From Maribacter arenosus (lineage in GTDB: Bacteria; Bacteroidota; Bacteroidia; Flavobacteriales; Flavobacteriaceae): 64,000 nt of DNA. The stretch lies in contig NZ_JABTCG010000005.1 of NCBI RefSeq assembly GCF_014610845.1, forward strand, positions 248,001-312,000. The letters are read 5' to 3'. This document shows, piece by piece, positions 32,302-42,161 of this stretch (position 1 is the first letter of the stretch; each line of letters opens with the position of its first letter). The notes below the pieces were generated by a model. The model ran no database searches, had not been told where the DNA came from, and worked only from the letters and a program-made list of their open reading frames with translations. Both the position numbers and the translations under genes were made by a program.

Positions 32302-34140
32302 ATGCTATTAAAGACAAAAGAATTGGAGCCATTTATCGTATCAGCACGTAAATATAGACCACAGACATTCAAAGATGTCGTGGGGCAACAGGCGATTACG
32401 AATACCTTGCTCAATGCCATAGAAAGCAACCACCTAGCGCAAGCCTTATTGTTCTGTGGACCTCGAGGGGTCGGAAAAACCACCTGCGCCCGTATCTTGG
32501 CCAAGCAAATTAACCAAGATGGTACCGTACATGAGGATGAGGACTTTGCATTCAATATCTTCGAATTGGATGCCGCCTCGAACAATTCGGTCGATGATAT
32601 CAGGAACTTGATCGATCAGGTTCGTATTCCCCCTCAGGTGGGCAAATATAAAGTGTATATCATCGATGAGGTACATATGCTATCGCAATCAGCCTTTAAT
32701 GCCTTTCTAAAGACCCTGGAGGAGCCTCCCAAGCATGCTATATTCATTTTGGCAACCACCGAAAAGCATAAAATCATACCTACTATCCTCTCCCGTTGTC
32801 AAATATTCGATTTTAAACGTATTACGGTTAAGGATGCTGCCGAGTATTTAAAATATATTGCAGAAAGCCAAGGGATCGAGGCCGATGATGATGCCTTGCA
32901 TATCATAGCCCAAAAGGCCGATGGCGCCATGCGCGATGCACTATCGATCTTTGATAGGGTGGTAAGTTTCTCAGGTAAAAACCTGACTAGAAAAGCGGTT
33001 ACCGAAAATTTGAACGTCCTTGATTATGACACTTACTTTTCAGCCACCAATTTGATACTAAAGCATGATATTCCAGGCCTATTGCTCTTATTCAATAAAA
33101 CATTGGCCCTGGGTTTCGATGGTCATCATTTTATTACCGGCCTTGCTTCGCACTTTCGGGACCTTATGGTTTGTAAACATCAGGAAACAATTGAACTTTT
33201 GGAAGTCGGGGATACCGCAAAAAAGAATTATCTGGAACAATCCAAACAAACTTCGAATGCCTTTTTATTACAAGCCTTGAATATTGCCAATGATTGTGAC
33301 CTCAAATATAAAACCAGTAAAAACCAACGGCTTTTGGTAGAGCTTTCGCTCATGAAATTGGCATCGATTGACTTTGGGGATGAAAAAAAAAATCCTGAAT
33401 CCATTGCTTTAGCCAACAGCACTATTGAATTCATCGCTCCGGCGGCATTTTACAGGCAAAATCGTGCTCTGATCCCAAATTCCCCCGATAAAAAGGAAAC
33501 AAGTCTTGATCCCCTTACCACCACGGCAAATGATGACACATCAAAAATGCCGGAAACAGTTGTCGAAGAACGTGTTACTGTCGGTTCGTCATCTATGAAC
33601 GAGCCTAATTCCAAAATAGGGCAACCTACTATGCAAGCAGAGGTTCTAAGCAAACCTATCCATATCAAAACCAAGGGAAAGCGCGTATCCGGGCTTTCAA
33701 TATCGAGTTTAAAAGCCAAGAAACAGCATCAAATCAATAAGATAGAGGTTATTATTGATGAAAGCGAACTGCCCAAGGAAGCTTTCACCGAGGAGGATAT
33801 GCAAAAACATTGGAATGATTTTGTAAAAAAAATCGATGGGGATGGTCAAAAATTATTGGCTTCTAGCTTAAGTACAGACATTCCCAAACTAAGTAATGAG
33901 ACCACAATTTGGATAGAACTCCCGAACGATACCATGAAGAAAGAAGTGGAACGGGAAAAGTTCCAACTCATGGAATATTTGCGAAACAACCTAAATAACC
34001 AATTTATAACCCTTAAGATTACGGTAAATGAAGAGGTTTCCAAAAAATTCGCGTTCACACCAGAAGAAAAATACCAAAAACTAAGGGAAAAAAATCCCGC
34101 TATTGATGTATTACGTAAAACCTTCGATCTAGACCTGTGA
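32302..34140 (+). CDS. dnaX: DNA polymerase III subunits gamma and tau
   Basis: The 612-residue clamp-loader ATPase has SARKYRPQTFKDVVGQ (about 14-29), Walker A GPRGVGKTT (about 53-61), Walker B IIDEVHMLS (about 118-126) and LSRCQIF (about 163-169). The Cys4 zinc module usual in other phyla, between Walker A and B, is replaced by Cys-free NQDGTVHEDEDFAFNIFE, as in other flavobacteria. The C-terminal part (about 400-612) is the tau-like tail. The usual flavobacterial start corresponds to residue 9 (EPFIVSARKYRP), so a TTG start at 32323 is possible. Confidence 0.95.
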   Translation: MLLKTKELEPFIVSARKYRPQTFKDVVGQQAITNTLLNAIESNHLAQALLFCGPRGVGKTTCARILAKQINQDGTVHEDEDFAFNIFELDAASNNSVDDIRNLIDQVRIPPQVGKYKVYIIDEVHMLSQSAFNAFLKTLEEPPKHAIFILATTEKHKIIPTILSRCQIFDFKRITVKDAAEYLKYIAESQGIEADDDALHIIAQKADGAMRDALSIFDRVVSFSGKNLTRKAVTENLNVLDYDTYFSATNLILKHDIPGLLLLFNKTLALGFDGHHFITGLASHFRDLMVCKHQETIELLEVGDTAKKNYLEQSKQTSNAFLLQALNIANDCDLKYKTSKNQRLLVELSLMKLASIDFGDEKKNPESIALANSTIEFIAPAAFYRQNRALIPNSPDKKETSLDPLTTTANDDTSKMPETVVEERVTVGSSSMNEPNSKIGQPTMQAEVLSKPIHIKTKGKRVSGLSISSLKAKKQHQINKIEVIIDESELPKEAFTEEDMQKHWNDFVKKIDGDGQKLLASSLSTDIPKLSNETTIWIELPNDTMKKEVEREKFQLMEYLRNNLNNQFITLKITVNEEVSKKFAFTPEEKYQKLREKNPAIDVLRKTFDLDL

Positions 34141-34488
34141 TGTTTTACGCACCCGTATTCTTATGCTAATCGCAAACATTACGATTGCAATAATCAAAAG
34201 CCCATAAGCTTCCCTTGCTTTCTCAATATTTTTGACGTCCCCTTCACCAATACCAAAGCCTTCGAATTTTTCAGGGACCAAATATACAAAGCCAACGATA
34301 GCCAATAAACCAGCGGTTAAAGGGATAAAATAGGGTAGTTTTTTAAACAAAAACCCAAGGGTGACCAAGGCTGCAGAACTATAAACCACGATCCAAAGAA
34401 AAACGTCTGGATCGTTATATTGCAATAGAGCAGAGATTGAAAACAATACAACGAAGACCCAACCCATAAACTTGAAAAATAGTTCCAT
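34129..34488 (-). CDS. TMEM220-like membrane protein
   Basis: I choose the ATG at 34488 (119 residues, MELFFKFMGWVF...); a longer frame adds 13 implausible residues. It has four hydrophobic segments and the family hallmark LLQYNDPDVFLWIVVY (about 20-35). Function unknown. Its end overlaps dnaX by 12 bp in convergent orientation. Confidence 0.8.
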   Translation of the reverse strand: MELFFKFMGWVFVVLFSISALLQYNDPDVFLWIVVYSSAALVTLGFLFKKLPYFIPLTAGLLAIVGFVYLVPEKFEGFGIGEGDVKNIEKAREAYGLLIIAIVMFAISIRIRVRKTSQV

Positions 34489-34559
34489 ACGATAAATATA
34501 ACCACCATATTTTGAAACGGTTGGCAATCATACTATTTTTGAATGCTAAAACAGAAAAT

Positions 34560-35141
34560 ATGCTTGGCCTTAAATTACCCACAGATCCCAGGTGGGTCAA
34601 TATTGTAGAAAAAAATATCGATGAAATTCTTACGGATCATGCCTATTGCGAGCAAAAGGCGGCCAGTACGGCCATATCCCTAATCGTGTCCTTTCCGGAA
34701 TATACCGAACTTACCCAAGAAATGGTTGCCCTTTCCCGAGAGGAAATGGGACACTTTAAAATGGTGCATGACCGAATTATCGCAAGAGGACAAACACTGG
34801 GCAGGGATAGAAAAGACCTTTATGTGGTCGAATTGATGAAATTCTTTCCCAAAGGAGGTAGCAGGACCGATCAATTGGTACATCGGCTGTTGTATGCAGC
34901 ACTTATTGAAGCTAGAAGTTGTGAACGTTTTAGATTATTATCTGAAGAATTAAAAGACAGGGACCTAGCTGAATTTTACCATAAATTAATGGTCAGTGAA
35001 GCGGGCCATTATACCATGTTCTTAAAATTTGCCCGCAAATATGGCAATCTGGAAGAAGTAAACCAAAAATGGCAAGACCTTTTGGAATATGAGGCCAAAA
35101 TCATGAAAGACTTAGGCAAAAAAGAAACTGTTCATGGTTAG
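34560..35141 (+). CDS. miaE: tRNA-(ms2io6A)-hydroxylase
   Basis: I choose the ATG at 34560 (193 residues, MLGLKLPTDPRWV...), the normal start of MiaE, over an in-frame TTG 48 bp upstream. It is a ferritin-like diiron enzyme: HAYCEQKAASTAI, REEMGHFKMVHDR, IEARSCERF and EAGHYTMF supply the Glu/His ligands. It hydroxylates the isopentenyl group of 2-methylthio-N6-isopentenyladenosine at position 37 of tRNAs. Confidence 0.92.
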   Translation: MLGLKLPTDPRWVNIVEKNIDEILTDHAYCEQKAASTAISLIVSFPEYTELTQEMVALSREEMGHFKMVHDRIIARGQTLGRDRKDLYVVELMKFFPKGGSRTDQLVHRLLYAALIEARSCERFRLLSEELKDRDLAEFYHKLMVSEAGHYTMFLKFARKYGNLEEVNQKWQDLLEYEAKIMKDLGKKETVHG

Positions 35142-35147
35142 TGGTTC

Positions 35148-36035
35148 CTAACCATCAGAATAATATAAGGTTTTTATTATACCATCTGAAAGCCCAATTT
35201 TGGGCACATGTATTTTTTTTGCACCACTCCATTTGGCAGCCATTAAGAAAATTCGCGTTGCCGGAATAATGACATCGGCGCGATCGGTATTAAGACCCAG
35301 TTCGGAAACCCTATCCTCATAACTAAGGCTATTTAAAAAATTAAATTGTGCATTTAACCAAACGTAAGATAAATGTTCGCCCTCCTTTCTTAAGGACATC
35401 TTATGCAGCTTATTGATATTACCGCCAGAACCTATAATAGAAATCTTATCGATATTGGTCGTATTCAATTTTATCCAATCTTCTAATTTTTTCCAAGTCG
35501 ACTCCCCAACCATATTGTTCAATAAGCGTACCGTCCCTAGTTTAAATGACTTCGAGGTTTTTATGGTGCCTTCATTAAAAAGTGTGAATTCGGTACTTCC
35601 CCCCCCTACATCGATATAAAGGTATGCCTGGTCTTTCTCGATCAATTGTTTCAAATCTGTGGAAGCTATTATTTCAGCCTCCCTTTTACCATCAATCAAT
35701 TCAATTTTAATACCTGATTCAAGCTCGATTTTTTCAATGATCTCCATACCATTATTGGCTTCCCGCATGGCAGAAGTGGCACAGGCCATATATTTTTCCA
35801 CCCTATTCACCTCCATCAATAATCGAAATGCCTTCATCGATTTTATGATCCGGGCAGCATTATCTTCTGATATTTCCCCAACGGTAAATGAGTCTTCCCC
35901 AAGACGAACCGGCACGCGTACCAACTCGCTTTTAGTGAACAAGGTTCTTTTGCCTTTTTCCTCAATAACATTATTGATGAGGAGTCTTATGGCGTTTGAT
36001 CCAATATCTATTGCCGCAAATTTTCTAACTTTCAA
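35148..36035 (-). CDS. ppx: Exopolyphosphatase/Ppx-GppA family phosphatase
   Basis: The 295-residue protein has the ASKHA phosphatase pattern: AAIDIGSNAIRLLI (about 7-20), ACATSAMREANN (about 84-95), YLYIDVGGGSTEFTLF (about 138-153) and a late SDGIIKTLY. It has only the short N-terminal Ppx/GppA part, usual in Bacteroidota. It removes phosphate from polyphosphate or (p)ppGpp. It follows ppk1 by 10 bp on the same strand. Confidence 0.88.
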   Translation of the reverse strand: MKVRKFAAIDIGSNAIRLLINNVIEEKGKRTLFTKSELVRVPVRLGEDSFTVGEISEDNAARIIKSMKAFRLLMEVNRVEKYMACATSAMREANNGMEIIEKIELESGIKIELIDGKREAEIIASTDLKQLIEKDQAYLYIDVGGGSTEFTLFNEGTIKTSKSFKLGTVRLLNNMVGESTWKKLEDWIKLNTTNIDKISIIGSGGNINKLHKMSLRKEGEHLSYVWLNAQFNFLNSLSYEDRVSELGLNTDRADVIIPATRIFLMAAKWSGAKKIHVPKIGLSDGIIKTLYYSDG

Positions 36036-36045
36036 ATGATAGGAA

Positions 36046-38124
36046 TTAAGGGTTCATTTTTTTTGCGTAATAATCATATATCGCGAATTGGGAACGTACC
36101 TTAGGCTTATTATCCTTTTTATAGGCATTATCCTGTTTTTCTGAAAATACCCGAGCTTTCACATTGTCTCTCCACCCTATCTCAAAGATATCGATCAATT
36201 CTTGTTTAACATCCTTATCGTAAATAGGACAACCTACCTCTACCCTGTTTAATAAATTACGGGTCATCCAATCGGCCGAGGATATAAACACCTTGGGATT
36301 GCCTTCATTACCGAATATAAAAACCCTAGGATGCTCCAAAAATTTATCCACTATGCTAATAGCCTCAATATTCTCGCTCATTCCTTTGATGCCAGGAATA
36401 AGACAACATATACCCCGTATGATCAATTGGATCTTTACACCAGCGTTGCTGGCTTCATACAATTTATCAACCATTTTATAAGAGGTAAAACTGTTCATTT
36501 TGATTTTGATATAGGCATCTTTTCCTGCTTTTGCATTTGCTATCTCGCGATCTATCATCTTAATAAAGTAGGTTTGGGTATAATGTGGTGATACGACCAA
36601 ATGCTTGTAATTGTTTATTTTATACGGCGTATCAAAAAACTCGAAAACCCTGTTCAATTCCCTTAGGATAGGACCATCGGAAGTGAAAAGTGTATAATCG
36701 GTATAAATTCTGGCGGTAGATTCATTGAAGTTGCCCGTACTGATAAAGCCGTATCGTTTAATTTTATCCTCTTCTTCCCGTTCTACAACACATATCTTAC
36801 TATGGACTTTTAAACCGGGAACACCAAAAATAAGTTTAACCCCTTCAGCCTGTAATTCTTCAGCATATTCAATATTGGCCTGTTCATCAAAACGGGCCCT
36901 TAACTCGATCTGCATCGTAACCTGTTTTCCATTCTTGACCGCATTGACCAATGAGGCGGCTACCTGGGAATTCGAGGCGAGTCGATACACGGTAATCTTA
37001 ATGCTTCTAACTTTGGGATCCAAGGCAGCCTCCCTTAAAAACTTGATCACATAGGCAAAGGTATGGTAAGGGGTATATTGAAGATAATCTTTTTTTGCTA
37101 TTCGTTCAAAAAGACTTCCCTCCATACTAAGCCCTTTTACGGGAAGTGGTTCTATAGTCTCGTACATTAAATCGCGCCTACCTAAACTAGGAAAACCCAT
37201 ATAATCCCTTCGGTTATGATAGCGCCCACCTGGAATTACACTGTCTGTATCCTCAATATCCATTTTTTCCTTAAGAAATTGAAGTGTATCCTTTCCAATG
37301 CCCTTATCATATACAAAACGAACGGGATCACTGATTTTTCTACCTTCAACACTGGAGGAAATCTTTTCTATGAAACTTTTACTTAGGTCACTGTCAATAT
37401 CCAATTCCGCATCACGGGTAATTTTTATCATATGCGCCGTTATGGACTCATAGGAGAACATCGTAAAAATATTTCGTAAGGAATAACGGATTAAATCATC
37501 TAGAATAATGATATAATCCTTATCATCAATTTTTGGCATTACAATAAACCGATCGATTCCCTTTGGTATTTCGATAAGCGCATATTTTACATTCCTTGTT
37601 TTCTCCGCATCACCCTCTTCAGGAATCAAAACCATTTTGACTGCAAGATAAGCCGCAGTATCCTTTAACATCGGGAATTCGGTCAAATCGTTCAATATAA
37701 TGGTCATGAGTACCGGACTCACTTTTTGAATGAAATATGTTTTTAGGAATTCTTCATGCGATTCCTCTATTTGGGTCTCATCTACCAGAAAAATGTTCTG
37801 GGTCTCCAGCTCCTTTCGTATTTGCTTTAAAATATTCAGGCTTTTAGCTTGCTGCCGGATAACGATATTCGTTATCTCGGCCAGGAGGTTTTTCGCCGTT
37901 TCACCACCTAGTTCACTTTTCCCAGTCTTACCGGCCTGGACAATACGCTTGACAGTGGCATAGCGAACTTTGAAAAATTCATCCAAATTATTAGAGAAAA
38001 TCCCTAAAAACCGAAGGCGTTCAATCAATGGCACATTTTTATCGGCACTTTCCTGGAGTACCCGATCATTAAAGCTAAGCCAGCTAATTTCTCTATTTAT
38101 ATATTGATATTTGGATTTCATCAT
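36046..38124 (-). CDS. ppk1: Polyphosphate kinase 1
   Basis: The 692-residue protein starts with YINREISWLSFNDRVLQE, the PPK1 N-terminal signature. The autophosphorylated His is in GLKVHSKICVVE (about 432-443) and a second conserved region is FISSADWMTRNLLNRVEVG (about 617-635). It makes polyphosphate from ATP reversibly. It shares its strand with ppx (10-bp gap) and the SixA-like gene (1-bp overlap), a phosphate-storage operon. Confidence 0.95.
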   Translation of the reverse strand: MMKSKYQYINREISWLSFNDRVLQESADKNVPLIERLRFLGIFSNNLDEFFKVRYATVKRIVQAGKTGKSELGGETAKNLLAEITNIVIRQQAKSLNILKQIRKELETQNIFLVDETQIEESHEEFLKTYFIQKVSPVLMTIILNDLTEFPMLKDTAAYLAVKMVLIPEEGDAEKTRNVKYALIEIPKGIDRFIVMPKIDDKDYIIILDDLIRYSLRNIFTMFSYESITAHMIKITRDAELDIDSDLSKSFIEKISSSVEGRKISDPVRFVYDKGIGKDTLQFLKEKMDIEDTDSVIPGGRYHNRRDYMGFPSLGRRDLMYETIEPLPVKGLSMEGSLFERIAKKDYLQYTPYHTFAYVIKFLREAALDPKVRSIKITVYRLASNSQVAASLVNAVKNGKQVTMQIELRARFDEQANIEYAEELQAEGVKLIFGVPGLKVHSKICVVEREEEDKIKRYGFISTGNFNESTARIYTDYTLFTSDGPILRELNRVFEFFDTPYKINNYKHLVVSPHYTQTYFIKMIDREIANAKAGKDAYIKIKMNSFTSYKMVDKLYEASNAGVKIQLIIRGICCLIPGIKGMSENIEAISIVDKFLEHPRVFIFGNEGNPKVFISSADWMTRNLLNRVEVGCPIYDKDVKQELIDIFEIGWRDNVKARVFSEKQDNAYKKDNKPKVRSQFAIYDYYAKKMNP

Positions 38125-38609
38125 TATTTTAAGTGTTTTGGAAAAATAGTATTCAAGGTAGTACCCTTCGTTATGGTATTCCAGTTATCGGTATCAAAGC
38201 CCATTTGCACCAATCCACTTGTAGGAACATTGTCAATGTGGCGACTTCCCAAGCTATTTGCAAGGTGGGTAAAAGCATGGTTATGGCCAAATATCATTAC
38301 CGTATTCAAAGAATTGTCCAAGTTTTTGATAAACTGTAAAACATACTCTCCAGAAAAATCGTAGAGCTCATTATTGATTTCAAATTGGCCATATGGAAAA
38401 TGGAGTTGCCTTAAAAAAATGAGACAGGTATGCATGGCCCTAATTGCCGGGCTGGAAAATATGGCATCCGGTATGATATCCCGCTCCTTAAAGGCCCCGG
38501 CGACCAAATGGCCATCATTGATTCCTCTTTGCAACAAGGGTCTATCCTTGTCATTTACAGAATATTCCCAAGATGATTTACCATGCCGAACCAAAATAAG
38601 TTGTTTCAT
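38124..38609 (-). CDS. SixA-like histidine phosphatase
   Basis: The 161-residue protein begins with LILVRHGKSSW, the RHG motif of the histidine phosphatase superfamily. It has SSPAIRAMHT (about 53-62) and a late catalytic His in FGHNHAFTHLA (about 106-116). It matches SixA-type phosphohistidine phosphatases. First gene of the sixA-ppk1-ppx operon; a regulatory role on a phosphorelay is only inference. Confidence 0.88.
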   Translation of the reverse strand: MKQLILVRHGKSSWEYSVNDKDRPLLQRGINDGHLVAGAFKERDIIPDAIFSSPAIRAMHTCLIFLRQLHFPYGQFEINNELYDFSGEYVLQFIKNLDNSLNTVMIFGHNHAFTHLANSLGSRHIDNVPTSGLVQMGFDTDNWNTITKGTTLNTIFPKHLK

Positions 38610-38620
38610 ATCGCCTGTTA

Positions 38621-39268
38621 TTAGGGAGCCAAACGCTCAATTTTCCAATCATAATCTTCCTGTAGGGTAAATCGGATCCTATCGTGTAGACGATTGGGGC
38701 GACCCTGCCAAAATTCAATAGAAATAGGTCGGACCAAATAACCACCCCAATAGGCAGGACGAGGAATTTCCTTCCCTTTGTATTGCTCTTCCAGTGCTTT
38801 TAAACCTTCTTCCAACTCATCCCTTGAGGCTATCACTTCGCTCTGATTGGAAACAATGGCCCCTAACTTACTCCCGTCGGGCCTGGATTCGAAATAACCG
38901 TCGGACAAATTTTCAGCGATTTTTTCGGCCATACCCTTGATGATTACCTGTCGTTCCATTGAATGCCAGAAAAACGAAAGACAGACCTTTGGACTCGCTT
39001 CAATGGCCTTGCCTTTTTCACTTTCATAGTTGGTATAAAAAATAAAACCCTCATAAGTGTATCTTTTTAAAAGTACCACGCGACTCTTGGGATACCCATC
39101 CAATCCTACAGTAGCAAGGGTCATTGTATTTGACTCGTCAACGGTATTGGAAGCTTCAACCTCATAAAACCACTTTTGAAACAACTCCATGGGGTTGTCA
39201 GAAATCGTATCTTCTGTCAATGCACTCTTTTGGTACGATTTTCTATAATTGCCCAGGTCTTTTTCCAT
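38621..39268 (-). CDS. pdxH: Pyridoxamine 5'-phosphate oxidase
   Basis: The 215-residue protein is full length for PdxH. FMN and substrate motifs are present: NTMTLATVGLDGYPKSRVVLLK (about 44-65), FYTNYESEKGKA (about 76-87), RQVIIKG (about 104-110) and the end FWQGRPNRLHDRI...WKIERLAP. It oxidises pyridoxine or pyridoxamine phosphate to PLP with FMN and O2. Confidence 0.95.
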   Translation of the reverse strand: MEKDLGNYRKSYQKSALTEDTISDNPMELFQKWFYEVEASNTVDESNTMTLATVGLDGYPKSRVVLLKRYTYEGFIFYTNYESEKGKAIEASPKVCLSFFWHSMERQVIIKGMAEKIAENLSDGYFESRPDGSKLGAIVSNQSEVIASRDELEEGLKALEEQYKGKEIPRPAYWGGYLVRPISIEFWQGRPNRLHDRIRFTLQEDYDWKIERLAP

Positions 39269-39397
39269 AGTATTGTAATCTTAAAACAAGATAGACAAAG
39301 TTCTATAAAAGATTGGGAAATGGGAAAGCTTCTTCTGTTTTTATTAGATAATGATAACTATCACAGGGGGGATCAATGCTATCAAAAAAAGGAATAT

Positions 39398-39904
39398 TTA
39401 CTCTTGGCTAACTTTTGTGTAACTCATTTGGGTAGGTACTGGCGCATCCGCAGGATAGGAAATATAAAATAGTGTAAGTGTTCGATCAATTATTTCAAAT
39501 CTATTTCCGTAAACTTCCCCATTCAGTAGAATTGATTCAGGATTGGGCCTAAATCCCTTTTCCCAAGACGTATGGACTTTGGCTTTCATAAACACACTAT
39601 CCCCTCGTACTTCATAAGAACCTTTATTCATGGATGAGCCTATTAGCTCTTCTGGATTATCATCTTTAAATCCATAGAAATCAACAGTATATGAATAATT
39701 TTCTTTAGCATCAAAGTTATAGGTGATTACCATATCGAAATATCGAAAATCAGCTTCCGATCGGCCACTTGGGATAACATCGGTTCTACTCCAGGAACCT
39801 ATAATTGCAGCTCCAGGTCCATCCAAAGCATCCATATCTTCCTTTTCACAGGAACCAAGACAGAGTACAGAGCAAATCAAACCTAAAAAAAACTTATTTC
39901 GCAT
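39398..39904 (-). CDS. Lipoprotein of unknown function (lipocalin-like)
   Basis: I choose the ATG at 39904 (168 residues, MRNKFFLGLICSV...), which gives a clean lipobox (LCLGSC, Cys 19); the longer frame adds 8 residues. The mature part starts IIGSWSRTDVIPSG, like small lipocalin-type lipoproteins. No enzymatic motif. An isolated gene between pdxH and rnz. Confidence 0.7.
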   Translation of the reverse strand: MRNKFFLGLICSVLCLGSCEKEDMDALDGPGAAIIGSWSRTDVIPSGRSEADFRYFDMVITYNFDAKENYSYTVDFYGFKDDNPEELIGSSMNKGSYEVRGDSVFMKAKVHTSWEKGFRPNPESILLNGEVYGNRFEIIDRTLTLFYISYPADAPVPTQMSYTKVSQE

Positions 39905-39959
39905 CTCCGGTTTTCTTGAAAGATACATTTTAAGTTAAGGGTTGCGTTAATCATTCAAT

Positions 39960-40865
39960 TTAGAACTCGAAGACCTTTCCATCTTCAGCCAATGCCACAC
40001 GATTGAAAATTTCCATGGCTTCCTCCTTAAAAAGGTCCAAAGACCTATAACGTGTGGAATAATGTCCTAATATCAATAGGCCCACATCGGCCTTTTTGGC
40101 AATTTTCGCTGCTTCCTTGGCAGTTGCATGTTTGGTTTTACTAGCCAAATGTGCTTCGGATTCCAAAAAAGTGGACTCATGGTATAACGTATCTACCTTT
40201 TGTATTTGTGGAATTATATCGGGAAAGTAACCTGTATCGCTACAAAAGGCATAACCCTTGGGGGCAGCCGGATCGAAAGTAAGTACCTTGTTGGGTATTA
40301 TCTTCCCATCGTCAAGAATAATATCTTTCCCATTCTTGATACTTTGGAAATAACATTTATCTATTTTGTATTGGGCTACGGCATTGATGTTCAATTTTCT
40401 TTCCCGTAATTTTTCTTTGAATAGAAAACCATTGGTAAATACCCTATGATTTAAGGGAATGGTCTCTACGGTTACTTTGTCATCCTCATATATTACTTGG
40501 GGTTCTTTTGAAGTAAGCTCATGGAAAACCAAGGGATAATTGGTCCATGAGTCCCCCAATTTTAAAAGTAGGGTAATGGCCTCCTTAATTCCTTTAGGCG
40601 CATAGATATGAAGTTCTTTATCCCGTCCCAAGAGTCGAAATGTAGAGATCAATCCAGGCAAACCAAAAAAGTGATCACCGTGGAGGTGTGAAATGAAAAT
40701 ATGGTTGATTCTGGAAAACTTGATCCTATTTATGCGTAGTTGTACTTGTGTACCCTCCCCACAATCAATCAAAAACATATGGTCCCTGATCTCCAATACT
40801 TGGGACGTAGGGTTTGTCAACGTACGAGGGGTCGCAGCATAACAACCCAAAATATGTAATTTCAT
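39960..40865 (-). CDS. rnz: Ribonuclease Z
   Basis: The 301-residue metallo-beta-lactamase-fold enzyme has the zinc motif SHLHGDHFFGLPG (about 59-71), a late catalytic Asp in FCSDTGYF (about 208-215) and His in GHYSTRY (about 268-274). It trims the 3' trailer of tRNA precursors. A STAS-like gene lies 27 bp upstream on the same strand. Confidence 0.93.
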   Translation of the reverse strand: MKLHILGCYAATPRTLTNPTSQVLEIRDHMFLIDCGEGTQVQLRINRIKFSRINHIFISHLHGDHFFGLPGLISTFRLLGRDKELHIYAPKGIKEAITLLLKLGDSWTNYPLVFHELTSKEPQVIYEDDKVTVETIPLNHRVFTNGFLFKEKLRERKLNINAVAQYKIDKCYFQSIKNGKDIILDDGKIIPNKVLTFDPAAPKGYAFCSDTGYFPDIIPQIQKVDTLYHESTFLESEAHLASKTKHATAKEAAKIAKKADVGLLILGHYSTRYRSLDLFKEEAMEIFNRVALAEDGKVFEF

Positions 40866-40892
40866 TAGTTCAGCATTGTGAATTCTTAGGTG

Positions 40893-41225
40893 TCAAAGAT
40901 CTAAATCCCTTTCTATTTCCTCCATTTCAATAATATCCTTGGCTTCCTGTATCGTGGGCACTACACATAATTCTTCAGGAACTTCATCATAAGAAACCTT
41001 ATCGGTAACCAAAACAAAAGATTTCCTTGAATCCCGGTGCCTGCTCGAAATTGGGAGAAATTCTAAAATATCACCGGTGGTAAGCTTTGTGAATGAAAAA
41101 AGATTAACTATAATATTATCGTTTTTAATTTTCGGGTAGCCCTTTTCAAAATTCCGTAGAAATTCCTGGATCGATATGTTCTCCTGGAATACAATCGTGG
41201 TGGTATCCTCCTTATCAAATATCAT
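40893..41225 (-). CDS. STAS-like small protein beside rnz
   Basis: The 110-residue protein is alpha/beta with a STAS-like pattern (NIIVNLFSFTKLTTGDILEFLPIS, about 38-61). It has no signal peptide. It lies between pyrB (6-bp gap) and rnz (27-bp gap), and homologues often accompany rnz in flavobacteria. Function unknown. Confidence 0.7.
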   Translation of the reverse strand: MIFDKEDTTTIVFQENISIQEFLRNFEKGYPKIKNDNIIVNLFSFTKLTTGDILEFLPISSRHRDSRKSFVLVTDKVSYDEVPEELCVVPTIQEAKDIIEMEEIERDLDL

Positions 41226-41231
41226 AGGGTG

Positions 41232-42158
41232 TTATTTTATTTTTGAGGCCAACAGATAAATCACTGCCATACGTATAGCGACCCCATTTTCAACCTGATT
41301 TAAAATAATCGATTGTTTTGAGTCTGCAACATCACTGGTAATTTCAACCCCTCTATTAATTGGTCCAGGGTGCATGATCACTATTTCCTTATCCAACGAG
41401 TCGAGAAAGGCCTTATTCACCCCAAATTGTTGGGTGTATTCCCTTGTCGTAGGAAAGTAGCTTATGTCCAAACGTTCGTTCTGTATACGAAGCATATTGG
41501 CGACATCGCACCAGTTCAAGGCTTTTCTCAAATTGGTCTCCACCTCAACCCCTAATGACTCAATATGTTTCGGTATCAATGTTTTTGGCCCGCAAACCTT
41601 TACCTGGGCACCCTGTAACCTTAAGGCAAAGATATTGGAAAGTGCCACTCGGGAATGCAAAATATCACCGACAATGACTATTTTCTTTCCTGCCACATCC
41701 CCTAATTTTTCGCGAATTGAAAATGAATCCAACAACGCTTGGGTGGGATGTTCATGTGCCCCATCACCTGCATTCACTATAGCTGCCTTAACGTGTTTTG
41801 ATAGAAAAATACCTGCTCCCGGGTTAGGATGCCGCATTACCACCATATCAACCTTCATCGACAGGATGTTGTTCACCGTATCGATCAAGGTTTCCCCTTT
41901 TTTCACAGAAGACTGGCCTGCAGAGAAATTTATCACATCTGCGGAGAGACGTTTTTCAGCCAACTCGAACGAAAGCCTGGTCCTAGTACTGTTTTCGAAA
42001 AATATGTTGGCTATGGTGATGTCGCGCAATGAAGGTACCTTTTTAATGGAACGATTGATAACTTCCTTAAAATGATCTGCGGTTTCAAAAATGAGCTGAA
42101 TATCTTTTTCGTTAATATATTTAATACCCAGTAAGTGTTGTACACTCAATTCGCTCAT
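41232..42158 (-). CDS. pyrB: Aspartate carbamoyltransferase catalytic subunit
   Basis: The 308-residue protein has the carbamoyl-phosphate motif FFENSTRTRLSFE (about 52-64), MRHPNPGAG (about 108-116), HPTQALLDSFSI (about 136-147) and HPGPINRGVE (about 263-272). It makes carbamoyl-aspartate in pyrimidine synthesis. It follows pyrR by 3 bp on the same strand, the usual pyrRB arrangement. Confidence 0.96.
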   Translation of the reverse strand: MSELSVQHLLGIKYINEKDIQLIFETADHFKEVINRSIKKVPSLRDITIANIFFENSTRTRLSFELAEKRLSADVINFSAGQSSVKKGETLIDTVNNILSMKVDMVVMRHPNPGAGIFLSKHVKAAIVNAGDGAHEHPTQALLDSFSIREKLGDVAGKKIVIVGDILHSRVALSNIFALRLQGAQVKVCGPKTLIPKHIESLGVEVETNLRKALNWCDVANMLRIQNERLDISYFPTTREYTQQFGVNKAFLDSLDKEIVIMHPGPINRGVEITSDVADSKQSIILNQVENGVAIRMAVIYLLASKIK

Positions 42159-42161
42159 CGC